Assembly (NCBI GenBank): GCA_017632345.1
Contig: JAGBRL010000069.1
Location: 62,001-126,000 of the forward strand
Source: Paludibacteraceae bacterium
Lineage (GTDB): Bacteria; Bacteroidota; Bacteroidia; Bacteroidales; Paludibacteraceae
Length of the DNA: 64,000 nucleotides
Direction of reading: 5' to 3'
Part shown: positions 19,301 through 26,782 of the stretch, one piece after another
Layout: every line of letters begins with the position of its first letter
How positions within the stretch are numbered: the first letter of the stretch is position 1
Made by a program: the position numbers and the translations under genes
Notes under the pieces: generated by a model
The model's database searches: none
Told to the model about the DNA's origin: nothing
Seen by the model: only the letters and a program-made list of their open reading frames with translations

Positions 19301-20859
19301 ACAGGCTGAACACCAAAAAGTTCTATGTCTCTGTGATTGATAAGGACAGCAACGAAGTCAAGGTCAAATACTCTGTGATTGACGCAAACAGCATCAATGT
19401 CACCGCAGACTCCAGCCTTAGCGGTCTGATTCTCAAAATCACGCCTATCGTCAAGGAGCGCACTCCGTTTGACGATGTGCTGGACGTGTCCGCCCGCGTG
19501 CTCATGATGGTGCGCAACGTAAGCGCAAACTATCAGCACGGCGACGCCCTCACCCTTCCGGGATATATGCCTAACAGCGGATTCCTGGGTCAGGACGCTT
19601 CGGCTCCGGGATACGGCTTCACGTTCGGTTTCTTCAAGTCTGACAAGTTTGAAGAGGAGGTGTTTGAAAACAACTGGATGCTGAGCAACGAGACTTCTTC
19701 CAACCCGATTGTGAGAACTCGCACCCAGAACTTCCAGATTCGTTCGACTGTAGAGCCATTCACCGGCATCAAAATAGACTTGAACGCTGCATGGATGAAG
19801 AACAGGACCGACGACAAGTACTTCAAGATAGACACTAGCGGCCTCTCGTTCTACAATTCAAGCTTCGACGGCTCTTACTCTAAGACGCACATCGCAATCA
19901 AAACTGCGTTCAAGAAGCCTGAGGTGAACTCGGAACTGTTCAACAACTTCCTGAGATACCGCAGCGGAACCATGTTCAACCGTGTCAAGAACCGCATACA
20001 AAAGCAGAGCAGTATCGACGCATCTACGATTGACGAGAAATTCTCTTACAACACGTCCGACGTGCTGGTGCCAGCCTTCTTGGCCGCATACACAGGCAGC
20101 AGCCCGAACAGTTCTGATCTCGACATCCTGCCGGCTATATGGACTATACTGCCGAACTGGAAACTGACGGTTGACGTAATGCCGCGAATTGAGTATCTGA
20201 AAGAGAACTTCAAGTCGTTCAACATAAATCATGCGTACAAATGTACGTACAACATCAACTCCTACACATCTCTCACAAACTGGGAGCCGTGGGGAGGCGA
20301 CTATGGATTTGTGGGCGAAACCGCAATCGGTGCAGGCAACGACTACATCACGTCGCAGACAACGCTGGACAACGTGAACATCTCCGAAGCGTTCTCGCCT
20401 CTGATTGGTATTGACGCGACACTGAAGAACAGCCTCAACATGAGACTGGAATACAAGAAGTCGCGCACCGCAGGTCTGGACGTGCCGGCGCTTCAGATAA
20501 TCGAGTCGCACAGCAAGGAGTTCGTATTCGGAACAGGATACCGAATCGACGACTTCGGCATGATCATAAACTTGAACAACAATAAGCAGAAAAAGGTCAA
20601 GAACGACCTGAATCTGAAGGCAGACTTCTCTATCAAGAACACTGACGCCTTCATCCGCAAGATTGAAGACGAATACTCGCAGCTTAGCAACGGATTATAC
20701 TCATTCATAATCAAGTTCTCTGCAGAGTATGTGTTCAGCGAAAAACTGAACATCAGATTCTACTACGACAGAACAGCGTCCACTCCGAAGATTTCGCAGG
20801 GCCACCCTACCGTAAACAGCAACTTCGGTCTCGGATTCAGATTCTTGCTGACTCGTTAA
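13375..20859 (+). CDS. sprA: SprA, outer membrane translocon of the type IX secretion system
   Basis: 2494 residues, the size expected for SprA (Sov in Porphyromonas), the giant 36-strand barrel through which T9SS cargo leaves the cell. It uses a GTG start followed at once by a signal peptide (KKGFRNFIYSTILIGATVMASSYALAQ). Family landmarks include the N-terminal FGPGGVQLKTQGSIDIALGF region (residues 160-185), repeated RGSVRVTAGGRTL blocks, the AFSGEFAHLIPGHSKAVNQ and SYIDDFEGTKSTI segment (about 800-845), and a barrel C-terminus ending NFGLGFRFLLTR. The window also carries likely cargo: the adhesin at 46356-48245 and the giant protein at 48820-61641. Other T9SS core genes (porK-N) are not in the window. 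A strong terminator follows directly. Confidence 0.96.
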   Translation: MKKGFRNFIYSTILIGATVMASSYALAQREEGEMSPQEKKTTTENDSTAVGKTDTDSLPLHYPLNKSEFITYEDLQQRSPADLKTPENIKSSVVYDPDNELYIFTTKVGDMDISTPFVLSESEYYDYALRQSMNSYWAEKNSTNVEPDNGFSIDNIQIGLGKTADKIFGPGGVQLKTQGSIDIALGFKYTKRDNPSIPERNRKSTIFDFDTKIQLNANGKVGDRINFTMNYNTEATFDFDQKLINLNYEGKEDNIIKKIEAGNVSLPLSSSLITGSTALFGIRTDLQFGKLKVSAIASQQESESKTISTKGGAQTTEFEITADDYDENRHFFLSKFFYENYDEWMKKAPNISSNVVVSKVEVWVKTSSVSSYEKQYRNVIAFTDLGDTVDYKKNPNNNANDLYRTLVSPGNAEIRKSQNTKSLLSNLDLEIGQDFEIMNSARLLSSSEYTLNPNLGYISLKSTLQASDVLAVAYEYTYKGVTYKVGEFSTDKVSSDTTSGGALFVKLLKNTSSSPEDLRLWNLMMKNVYSLGAYNVQSEKFKLNILYNYQNDSISTYMPYIPEGNIKNTILLRVLDLDRLNPRLRAMPDGNFDYIEGYTVISSNGRIIFPTVEPFGKTLRNKITDKAIADKFAFDELYELTKTEAKEVTEKNKFLIFGEYRSSSGAEIRLGATNVPRGSVRVTAGGRTLIENEGFTVDYNLGIVKILDEVALESNAPINVSLESQSFFSMQRKSLVGTNLEYAFSDKFTLGGTLLHLSEKPLTTKVSFGDEPRSNTIWGLNGTFKSDWQWLTNIVDKIPLIDAKAPSSVAFSGEFAHLIPGHSKAVNQNGEEGVSYIDDFEGTKSTINIMNPTTWTLASTPEYNSLGKTFAKNADPEFWGDSLGNLGYGLNRALMSWFYIDQIMNNPKSSTPDHIRKDKDQLSNHFVRQIDEREIYQNKDPYYGETTRLQTLNISYYPNERGPYNLDVSGMDSDGTLKNPRDRWAGIMRKLDNTDFEKANIEYLEFWLLDPFVHAEDGMNTSSGKLVFNLGEISEDILKDGRISFENGLPTSNNPTLTDSTIWGRVPRIQSVTNSFDNTELEAQDLGLDGLSSEEEATFDLSYRRYVEAIKGKLSPDGWKNFNNATFSPLNDPAGDNFHHYRGSDYDEKEASILERYKYYNGMEGNSNSTSSNYSTASNNYPNTEDINNDRTINEKEQYYEYVVDIDSTIYDSTRWAENFIANKVDATVTLKNGETETVSWFQFKIPVKKPDTTVNIKNLQSIRFIRMYMTGFASETHLRFGELELVRTDWRVYDKNNRLLDDMDKSTNPDNLQGSIEISSVNIEEDASKLPVGYVLPPGIDRVIDPSQTQIRQENEQSMMIRVDSLPSKGSRAIYKLAGFDARQYDRFKMFVHAESMMDKEPVQDNKMYIFLRLGSDFTENYYEYKIPLKVTRNGATDPHEVWPEENSFDFRFKDLKNLKLRRDQKKTAGLVRFNERYSEMDGHNTITVVGNPTFGDITSMMIGVKNEDKEEHSIEIWVNEMRMAGFNEEGGWAALANLGIVFSDLASVNVGGRIETAGFGGLDQNVADRRTDNFYEYNVSAAIQLGKFFPEKAKVNIPFSYTLSKQTSKPEYDPFNTDVKLSESLDNQSTKAKRDSIKELSVTETTYKSYTLSNVRVGITSKTPMPYDPANFSFSLGYNETYTTSPEVEYDKVQNYNGIFNYVYSINPKPVEPFKNIKLLKNKHLKLFRDFNFYYLPTQLSFSTSMVRTYSEIQMRDLTNSTRRDTTFPYLTFDKDFTWDRTSNIKFNLTKALKLSFSSAMNSSITEVIRTDSVFRNVPVNKGYLTDIGEQDWYDKWKDTVWHSIKHFGSPIAYQQHFDASYAVPINKLPFLDWINANARYSAEYLWDKGAEVEIGEQVSTVGNIATSKRTWNGDVRFNLENLYNKSSYLKDVNKKFSKNNNRSKKDKNKENKPKVYERKNLRLRGDKETRINHRLNTKKFYVSVIDKDSNEVKVKYSVIDANSINVTADSSLSGLILKITPIVKERTPFDDVLDVSARVLMMVRNVSANYQHGDALTLPGYMPNSGFLGQDASAPGYGFTFGFFKSDKFEEEVFENNWMLSNETSSNPIVRTRTQNFQIRSTVEPFTGIKIDLNAAWMKNRTDDKYFKIDTSGLSFYNSSFDGSYSKTHIAIKTAFKKPEVNSELFNNFLRYRSGTMFNRVKNRIQKQSSIDASTIDEKFSYNTSDVLVPAFLAAYTGSSPNSSDLDILPAIWTILPNWKLTVDVMPRIEYLKENFKSFNINHAYKCTYNINSYTSLTNWEPWGGDYGFVGETAIGAGNDYITSQTTLDNVNISEAFSPLIGIDATLKNSLNMRLEYKKSRTAGLDVPALQIIESHSKEFVFGTGYRIDDFGMIINLNNNKQKKVKNDLNLKADFSIKNTDAFIRKIEDEYSQLSNGLYSFIIKFSAEYVFSEKLNIRFYYDRTASTPKISQGHPTVNSNFGLGFRFLLTR

Positions 20860-20868
20860 TGCAGCATA

Positions 20869-20900
20869 AAAGGCGGAACACAAAAACAGGTTCCGCCTTT
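20869..20900 (+). terminator. Intrinsic terminator of sprA
   Basis: Perfect 11-bp stem AAAGGCGGAAC (20869-20879) / GTTCCGCCTTT (20890-20900), followed by TT. Confidence 0.85.
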
Positions 20901-20984
20901 TTCCTTATCGGCAAAAAAATCATCTTTTACACCCTAATCAATGAGTTTATCAAAAAAATCAGCCCATAAATCCTGAAAAAAAAC

Positions 20985-20992
20985 TATATTTG
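20985..20992 (+). promoter_or_regulatory. -7 element of the mlaE-mlaF promoter
   Basis: TATATTTG, an exact TAnnTTTG match 40 bp upstream of the mlaE ATG. No TTG at -33 spacing. Confidence 0.5.
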
Positions 20993-21031
20993 CAGAAAAT
21001 CAATTTTTTAGATGATTAAATCATTTCTTAA

Positions 21032-21772
21032 ATGAATGCAATAGAAAAAGTAGGAAGTTACTCTATGTTGATGTACCGGACGTTCGCCATTCCGGACAGG
21101 TGGAGCATGTTTTTCCGCTCATACTCTAAGGAACTTAAAAAGCAGGGGCTGGACTCGTTCGCCATCGTGCTTATCATATCTGGCTTTATCGGAGCCGTAA
21201 TCACCATTCAGATGGTGCTGAACACAAGCAACCCGCTGCTGCCCGACTACGCGACCGGGCTTGCCGTGCGAGACACGCTGCTGCTCGAGTTCTCGTCTTC
21301 AATCATGTGCCTCATACTTGCAGGGAAAGTGGGGTCGAACATTGCGTCAGAGATTGGCACGATGAGAATAACGGAACAGATTGACGCGCTCGACATCATG
21401 GGCGTGAACTCCGCAAACTATCTCATACTGCCTAAAATCATCGCGTTCATGTCCATCATCCCTTGCCTTGTGGTGTTCAGCATGTTCTTCGGGATACTGG
21501 GCGGATACGGCATCGCATACTTCACAGACGTGATCACGGTTGACAAATACGTTTACGGCATCCAGTTCATGTTCGTGCCGTATTACGTGACATACTCCAT
21601 AATCAAGGGCGTTGTGTTCGCATTCATCATCGCTTCGGTCGCTTCGTACTACGGCTACTCGGTCAAGGGCGGCGCGCTGGAGGTCGGAAAGGCAAGCACC
21701 GACGCTGTTGTGAACAGCAGCATCATCATATTGTTGTTCAACGTGATGTTAACTCAATTGTTATTAGCATGA
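21032..21772 (+). CDS. MlaE-family ABC transporter permease
   Basis: 246-residue inner-membrane permease of the MlaE family, which moves phospholipids between membranes. The family signature runs through the central helices: GFIGAVITIQMVLN, then LAGKVGSNIASEIGTMRITEQIDALDIMGVNS and the final GYSVKGGALEVGKASTDAVVNSSIIILLFNVMLTQLL. About five hydrophobic helices, normal length. It overlaps the ATPase gene by 4 bp (ATGA), the typical operon coupling. No MlaD (MCE domain) partner is in the window. Confidence 0.92.
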   Translation: MNAIEKVGSYSMLMYRTFAIPDRWSMFFRSYSKELKKQGLDSFAIVLIISGFIGAVITIQMVLNTSNPLLPDYATGLAVRDTLLLEFSSSIMCLILAGKVGSNIASEIGTMRITEQIDALDIMGVNSANYLILPKIIAFMSIIPCLVVFSMFFGILGGYGIAYFTDVITVDKYVYGIQFMFVPYYVTYSIIKGVVFAFIIASVASYYGYSVKGGALEVGKASTDAVVNSSIIILLFNVMLTQLLLA

Positions 21773-22533
21773 TAGAGGTAAAAAACATATACAAGTCGTT
21801 CGACGGCGTTCCAGTGCTGAAAGATGTTTCGGCGGTGTTTGAAACAGGGAAAACCAATCTGATCATCGGACAGAGCGGTTCCGGGAAAACGGTGCTAATG
21901 AAGAGCGTCGTGGGCATACACGAGGTTGACCGCGGCAACATAATCTATGACAACCGCGACGTGACGCGCATGAGAGGCAAGGAGAAGAACCGATTCAGAA
22001 GAGAAATCGGGATGCTGTTCCAAGGCTCTGCCCTGTTCGACTCGCTCACCGTGCTCGAAAACGTGCTCTTCCCGCTCGAAATGTTCTCTGACGACACATA
22101 CGAAGAGAAGGTCGAACGTGCCAAGTTCTGCCTTGAGCGTGTGGATTTGCTCAGGGCCGTGAATCTGTTCCCGTCCGAAATAAGCGGCGGCATGCAGAAG
22201 CGCGCGGCTATCGCAAGGGCTATTGTGCTGAACCCTAAGTATCTTTTCTGCGACGAGCCGAACTCCGGTCTTGACCCTAAAACGTCGTTGCTGATAGACA
22301 AGCTTGTGCAGGAAATCACGCACGAGTTCAACATCACCACGATAATAAACACGCACGACATGAACTCCGTCATGGAGATTGGCGAGAACATCGTCTTCAT
22401 CAACAAAGGCGAAAAGGCCTGGCAAGGTAACAAAGACGAGATTTACGACACAGGCTGCAAGCCTCTCGAAGACCTGATTTTCGCGTCGGAGCTGTACAAA
22501 AAGATCAAGCACGCGCACAACATGAACTTATAA
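21769..22533 (+). CDS. MlaF-type ABC transporter ATPase
   Basis: 254-residue cytoplasmic ATPase that powers the MlaE-type permease. Walker A is GQSGSGKTVLMKS near residue 34, the ABC signature ISGGMQKRAAIARAI near 140, and Walker B YLFCDEPNSGLDPKTS near 160; the MQKRA and NSGLD variants fit the Mla group. The H-loop is in INTHDMNSV near 200. It overlaps the permease gene by 4 bp and is followed 12 bp later by a small membrane protein, probably the same transcript. Confidence 0.92.
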   Translation: MIEVKNIYKSFDGVPVLKDVSAVFETGKTNLIIGQSGSGKTVLMKSVVGIHEVDRGNIIYDNRDVTRMRGKEKNRFRREIGMLFQGSALFDSLTVLENVLFPLEMFSDDTYEEKVERAKFCLERVDLLRAVNLFPSEISGGMQKRAAIARAIVLNPKYLFCDEPNSGLDPKTSLLIDKLVQEITHEFNITTIINTHDMNSVMEIGENIVFINKGEKAWQGNKDEIYDTGCKPLEDLIFASELYKKIKHAHNMNL

Positions 22534-22545
22534 ACAACACGGGAC

Positions 22546-22809
22546 ATGGCTATATTCAACGTATTCAAAAAGCCGCAGATAAGGCAGTTTCACATAGAGC
22601 CTCGCTTTTACGACGAACGCAAGGAAGCGATGCAAGAGCGCAGGGAGCGCATAAGAAAAGAGCTTTCCGAAGAGAAAAGCGCGCAGCACTCACTGAGCAA
22701 AGGCTATTTGCAGGAGAAAAGGACCATTGACACCAGTTCAAACTCTTGGCTTCCTACTTTGTTCTTCTCCGGCTGCATAGCTTTTGTGCTTTATGTGATG
22801 TTCTATTAA
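22546..22809 (+). CDS. Small conserved-looking membrane protein downstream of mlaF
   Basis: 87 residues, function not recognised. The N-terminal two thirds are charged (RFYDERKEAMQERRERIRKE.., about 20-50, likely helical) and the C-terminus is a single hydrophobic helix (LPTLFFSGCIAFVLYVMFY, residues 69-87), so it is predicted tail-anchored with the charged part in the cytoplasm. It lies 12 bp after mlaF in the same orientation, which suggests a link to the lipid transporter, but this is only position-based. Confidence 0.7.
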   Translation: MAIFNVFKKPQIRQFHIEPRFYDERKEAMQERRERIRKELSEEKSAQHSLSKGYLQEKRTIDTSSNSWLPTLFFSGCIAFVLYVMFY

Positions 22810-22887
22810 GGCGGTTAACATAAATATCATATTGAAATTTTAAGAAGAAGAAACGTAAACATAACATATTAACAAAGCATTAGCTAT

Positions 22888-22895
22888 TATTCTTG
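22888..22895 (+). promoter_or_regulatory. Possible -7 element of the mod-res transcript
   Basis: TATTCTTG, one mismatch to TAnnTTTG. It predicts a start near 22902, five bases before the first strand of the long-range stem of the leader. Confidence 0.3.
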
Positions 22896-22901
22896 TCCGA
22901 A

Positions 22902-23090
22902 TCAAAAGCCTGCAAACTGATGATTCCGAATCATTAGGATAACGCTAATCCATGGGAGTTTGTGCTTCCGTACAAATACCAAAGAAGTTAATGCTCGCAC
23001 CGATTAGGTGTGGGCTAATCTATGGTATTTGGCGGAGTTCTTGCAGGCTCTCCGTGGACGAGATAGAAAGGCCTGCACCTTTCTTTTATT
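22902..23090 (+). ncRNA. Structured leader of the type III RM module, attenuator-like
   Basis: A dense set of paired segments. P1: AGCCTGCAA (22907-22915) with TTGCAGGCT (23041-23049), 9 bp. Inside it, hairpin TTTGTGC (22959-22965)/GTACAAA (22970-22976) with loop TTCC; CAAATACC (22973-22980)/GGTATTTG (23024-23031), 8 bp, which competes with that hairpin; and GATTAG (23002-23007)/CTAATC (23015-23020). The 3' end is terminator-like: GAAAGG (23066-23071)/CCTTTC (23078-23083) plus TTTTATT. The P1 3' strand can instead pair TGCAGGC (23042-23048) with GCCTGCA (23071-23077), which breaks the terminator stem. Could also be a dispersed palindromic repeat. Confidence 0.45.
22933..23031 (+). repeat. Imperfect direct repeat, period about 70 bp, inside the RM leader
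   Basis: Two copies of ATTAGG-N5-GCTAATC-(C/T)-ATGG-(G/T)-A-(G/T)-TTTG begin at 22933 and 23003. Each contains its own ATTAG/CTAAT inverted repeat. Confidence 0.5.
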
Positions 23091-23134
23091 CTGATGTGGA
23101 GATTGATAGTGAAATGCAACTATCAGTCAAAATC

Positions 23135-24703
23135 ATGGATAACATCAAAAAAGTAAAAGCAGACTTGATTGCCGAAATTGAGAAACGTGTTTCGGACAGA
23201 ATTTTGGAGCAGACCAACGCAGACTTGCTCATCAAGCTGATTAACAACGCCGATTCGCTCGACGAGGCGATAAATATTGCAGCTCTCGGCACAACCTACA
23301 AACGTACCGGCTTGCACTTCGACAAACGTCTGGAGAAGATGAGCAACACCATCAAATATTTCAAAAAGAACGAAACGCTCTCTTTTCACACCGACGACAA
23401 ACCTACTCACAAACTTATTATTGGCGACAATTACGAAGCGTTGCAAAACCTTCTGATACAATACCGTGGCAAGGTCAATGTGATTTACATAGACCCGCCT
23501 TACGGAAAAGACTCCATGGGCGAATTTGCCGCAACCAATTACAACAACGCCATCACACGAGACAATCTCCTCTCTATGCTCTACCCACGTCTGCAACTTG
23601 CAAAGCAACTTTTGAGCGATGACGGGGTGATTTTTTGTTCGATAGATGATAGAAATCAGGCTTATATAAAGTGTTTGTTTGATGAGGTATTTGGAGAAAA
23701 AGACCATATCTCAACTTTAGTACGTAAAACAAAATCCATGACTGGTGATGACGGCAATGGTTTAAATATCCAGCACGAATATCTTTTGATATATACAAAA
23801 AACAAAGGAATATTTGAATTTCATGGAGAAGAAAAAAGTTTTGAAGGTTATTCAAATCCAGACAATGATCCAAATGGAGATTGGTGTTCTGGAGACCCTA
23901 GTGCTAGAAGTGGAAGCGATTCAACATATTTCCCAATAGAGAATCCATACACAAAGAAAAAAGATTATCCTCCCAAAGGTAGATATTGGGCTTTTTCGAA
24001 AGATAGTCTGGATAAATATATAAAAGAGGGGAAAATAAAATTTAAAAAAGATTACCCTTCAAATCAAAGAGGCTTTATCTTTAAAAGGTATAAAAACAAA
24101 ATGGAAAAAACTTATGACGCGGTAAATTCATTATTTGCGATAGATAATCAATATATGAATCAAAATGCGACAATAGAAAGTATTTCTATTTTCAACGAAA
24201 TTGTTTTTGATTATCCAAAACCAATGGAATTTGTATCAAAATTAATAAAGTATTCATCATCTTCCGACTCCCTCATCCTCGACTTCTTCGCAGGTTCGGG
24301 CACAACAGGTCACGCTGTGTTAGATTTGAACAAACAAGATGGCGGTAATCGCACCTTTATCCTTTGTCAGCTAAACGAAAAGACAGAGACCACTCCTAAC
24401 GGCATCGCCTACGATGTGACTTCAAAGCGCATTAAACGCATCATGACCGGCGAATGCTACGACGGCACAAAAGACTTTAAGTGGCTCGAAAAGAATGAGC
24501 CTTACGGCGGCAATCTTGATGTCTATGAGATTGGCAGCGTGAGCAACTTTGAATGGACAGAGGGCAAAACACCTTTCGACGTGATAGATGAAACGCTCTA
24601 CGGCAAAGAGAAATTTGCGACCGTGAGAGAGAAGATTGAGTGGGTTTGCGGCAATTTCGACAAAACTCAAAAGTATGAGAATATACTAAACGAGGAGGAG
24701 TAA
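23135..24703 (+). CDS. mod: Type III restriction-modification methyltransferase (Mod), N6-adenine type
   Basis: 522-residue DNA methyltransferase and specificity subunit. The catalytic motif DPPYGKDS (residues 120-127) comes before the SAM-binding motif FFAGSGTTGHAVLDLN (384-399), the order of beta-class N6-adenine enzymes typical of type III Mod. The target-recognition region between them (about 186-375, DNA 23690-24260) is much richer in A and T than the flanks. I start at 23135 (MDNIKKVKADL..); another ATG at 23114 adds seven residues, and the longest frame (22952) would run through the structured leader. The restriction gene follows after 3 bp. Confidence 0.9.
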   Translation: MDNIKKVKADLIAEIEKRVSDRILEQTNADLLIKLINNADSLDEAINIAALGTTYKRTGLHFDKRLEKMSNTIKYFKKNETLSFHTDDKPTHKLIIGDNYEALQNLLIQYRGKVNVIYIDPPYGKDSMGEFAATNYNNAITRDNLLSMLYPRLQLAKQLLSDDGVIFCSIDDRNQAYIKCLFDEVFGEKDHISTLVRKTKSMTGDDGNGLNIQHEYLLIYTKNKGIFEFHGEEKSFEGYSNPDNDPNGDWCSGDPSARSGSDSTYFPIENPYTKKKDYPPKGRYWAFSKDSLDKYIKEGKIKFKKDYPSNQRGFIFKRYKNKMEKTYDAVNSLFAIDNQYMNQNATIESISIFNEIVFDYPKPMEFVSKLIKYSSSSDSLILDFFAGSGTTGHAVLDLNKQDGGNRTFILCQLNEKTETTPNGIAYDVTSKRIKRIMTGECYDGTKDFKWLEKNEPYGGNLDVYEIGSVSNFEWTEGKTPFDVIDETLYGKEKFATVREKIEWVCGNFDKTQKYENILNEEE

Positions 24704-24706
24704 GTT

Positions 24707-26755
24707 ATGTTACAAGAGGCTAAAGATTTACAAAACCGTGCGGTGACGCAACTGGTTAGCGCGCTTTCGCAAGGAAAGAAAGAGTACACCTTCCGCGCCC
24801 CAACCGGCAGCGGAAAGACCTACATGATGGCAGACTTCATGAACCGCATACTCGCCACGCAAAGCAATGTGGTCTTCTTGGTTTCGTCGCTCTCCAAAAG
24901 CGAGCTGGCGGAGCAGAACTACAACTCCTTTTGCGCACTGAGTAGGAACGGAACGTTCCCAAACTTGAATCCACATCTGATAAACTCGGAGACAAGCGGA
25001 GAGGGCGCGTTGCATATTCCTACTGACCATAACGTCTATGTCTTGCCACGAGACCTATACAAGGAGAAAAGCCGACTAAAAGATGAAGGGACTTTTCTGA
25101 ACTTTTTGCAGACCATCACAGGAAATTTGTTTGGCAATCAGGCAGAAAACAAAGCCGGAAAGATTATCTATGTCATCAAAGACGAATGTCACATAGCAAC
25201 CAAAAACCTCGATGAATTGGGCGTTTTTTTCTCTGTTGTCATCAATTTTTCGGCAACCCCAAAACTGTCTCGCAACCAGTTGCCGGACGTTGTCATCTCC
25301 AACGAAAATGCCGAAGAGGCAAAATTGATAAAGCACGCAGAATTTCAGCCTGATTCAGACTCGTTGGACGTTGCCCTCGACAAGTTTGAGCAGATAAAAG
25401 CAGATTACACAAACAAGCTGGAGGTGAACCCGTGCTTCATCATTCAGATATCAAACAAGGACAAGGCGGAAGAGGAGCTGACCAACAACATCTTCCCCAC
25501 CCTCGGCAACACAAAGCACCAAGATCTGAAGTGGGTTTACATCACCGGCGACAAGTCGAACAAAGGCTGCAGAACTAACGACTCCGGGCTGAACAAGCTT
25601 CCAGTTGCAAAGTGGAAAGAGTACATGAAGCCAAAGGAGTCGAGCATCTCCGTGATTATCTTCAAAATGGCAATCTCCGAAGGCTGGGACATTCCGCGCG
25701 CCTGCATGCTCTATCAGGTGCGAGACACAGACAGCAAGCAGCTTGACGAGCAGGTCATGGGGCGAGTGCGTCGCAATCCTCGATTGTTAGACTTTGAGCG
25801 GCTTCCTAAAGACGCTCAGGCACTGGCTTCCACCGCATGGATTTGGGGCATAAAGCCTAAAGATGTGGATTTGCCGAAACCTGTCAATCTGTACAAAAAC
25901 TACGGGATAGAGGACGAAATCCGCATCACTCCCACAAAGCTGAAAACAGAAAGCGTCAAGAACGACCTGAATGTGCCGGAACTCCTTGCCGACAAGAAAA
26001 GCAACCTGACCGGAGGGAGCATCTTTGAGATGTACCGCACGCTGCTTCAGCACGAAAACGAAATACAAGATTTCTGCTACGACTATGCGGACGATTATCA
26101 GAAGTGGCGCTTGTTTGTGGAAAACATCGGCGAGATAAAAAAGAAGTATCACACTGCAATCACCAACTACGAAAGCAGCATGTACGTCTGCGAAGAGGTC
26201 GGTCTGCCATACGGCAGTTGCTACAACAAGACCGAAAAGACGCTCTTCCTTGACGACTGGATTTGGTGCAGAAAAGAAGACAACGTGCTTACTGACGAAT
26301 TTTCATTCGATAGTGACGCTGAAAAAAAGTGGGCGAGCGAGCTGTACAAACTCAGTCTAAAAGGCTATGTCAAACAGACTAACGTCTTAACCGACAACAA
26401 ATTTTTGTGGGGCAAAAACTTTCCGCTCAACTCAGAAGTCAAGTTCGAGTATTTTGCAGAAGGCGTGCACTCCTCTTACCCGGACTTTGTGCTGAAGGAC
26501 AAGCAGGGACGCATTCACATCTTTGAGGTAAAGAGCGTGAACAAATCCTCATCGCTCAACATCAACGAAGAGGAATACACAGAAAAGATACGTTCTCTGA
26601 AAGAGTGCTACAAAGCCTGTTCTCAAAAAACAAAACATATTTTCTACCTTCCGATTTTAGACGGAAGCACATGGAAAATCACAAAGTTTGAAAAAGGAGA
26701 GGAGAGAACTATAGATATAAAGCAGTTTGAAGAGAGTTTAAGACACGATGGATAA
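24707..26755 (+). CDS. res: Type III restriction endonuclease subunit (Res)
   Basis: 682-residue ATP-dependent restriction subunit that works with Mod to cut unmethylated DNA. SF2 helicase motifs: Q/I region FRAPTGSGKTY (Walker A, residues 29-39), DECH box (159-162), FSATP (motif III), and a C-terminal helicase half with DEQVMGRVRRNP (motif VI). A PD-ExK nuclease is seen near the end: YPDFVLKD (Pro592-Asp593) and FEVKS (Glu607-Lys609). Shorter than EcoP15I Res (about 970 residues) but all core parts are present and the frame is intact. Translation is probably coupled to mod. A strong hairpin terminator follows. Confidence 0.92.
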   Translation: MLQEAKDLQNRAVTQLVSALSQGKKEYTFRAPTGSGKTYMMADFMNRILATQSNVVFLVSSLSKSELAEQNYNSFCALSRNGTFPNLNPHLINSETSGEGALHIPTDHNVYVLPRDLYKEKSRLKDEGTFLNFLQTITGNLFGNQAENKAGKIIYVIKDECHIATKNLDELGVFFSVVINFSATPKLSRNQLPDVVISNENAEEAKLIKHAEFQPDSDSLDVALDKFEQIKADYTNKLEVNPCFIIQISNKDKAEEELTNNIFPTLGNTKHQDLKWVYITGDKSNKGCRTNDSGLNKLPVAKWKEYMKPKESSISVIIFKMAISEGWDIPRACMLYQVRDTDSKQLDEQVMGRVRRNPRLLDFERLPKDAQALASTAWIWGIKPKDVDLPKPVNLYKNYGIEDEIRITPTKLKTESVKNDLNVPELLADKKSNLTGGSIFEMYRTLLQHENEIQDFCYDYADDYQKWRLFVENIGEIKKKYHTAITNYESSMYVCEEVGLPYGSCYNKTEKTLFLDDWIWCRKEDNVLTDEFSFDSDAEKKWASELYKLSLKGYVKQTNVLTDNKFLWGKNFPLNSEVKFEYFAEGVHSSYPDFVLKDKQGRIHIFEVKSVNKSSSLNINEEEYTEKIRSLKECYKACSQKTKHIFYLPILDGSTWKITKFEKGEERTIDIKQFEESLRHDG

Positions 26756-26782
26756 GGAAAACGCCCTGCACCTTTTCACTAC

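Larger units (their letters stand above)
22810..23134. other. Intergenic region at the left border of the restriction-modification module
   Basis: 325 bp between the mla operon and mod. The first 80 bp are AT-rich with a near-consensus -7 element; the rest is the structured leader described separately. No terminator for the mla operon is visible. An in-frame ATG at 22952 would extend mod by 61 codons through the structured segment, but that extension does not look like protein. Confidence 0.6.

Noticed and set aside
22917..22923. CTGATGA, identical to a hammerhead ribozyme core segment, in the RM leader
   Set aside because: The required GAAA after stem II and the cleavage-site arrangement are missing; it is part of the ATGAT/ATCAT palindrome instead.
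22905..23090. Retron msr-msd RNA (the long-range inverted repeat resembles a1/a2)
   Set aside because: No reverse transcriptase gene lies nearby; the downstream genes are an ordinary type III Mod and Res.
23135..26755. Phase-variable type III RM by simple sequence repeats
   Set aside because: Only short runs (up to seven T) are present; no long homopolymer or tandem repeat tract exists in mod or res and both frames are intact.
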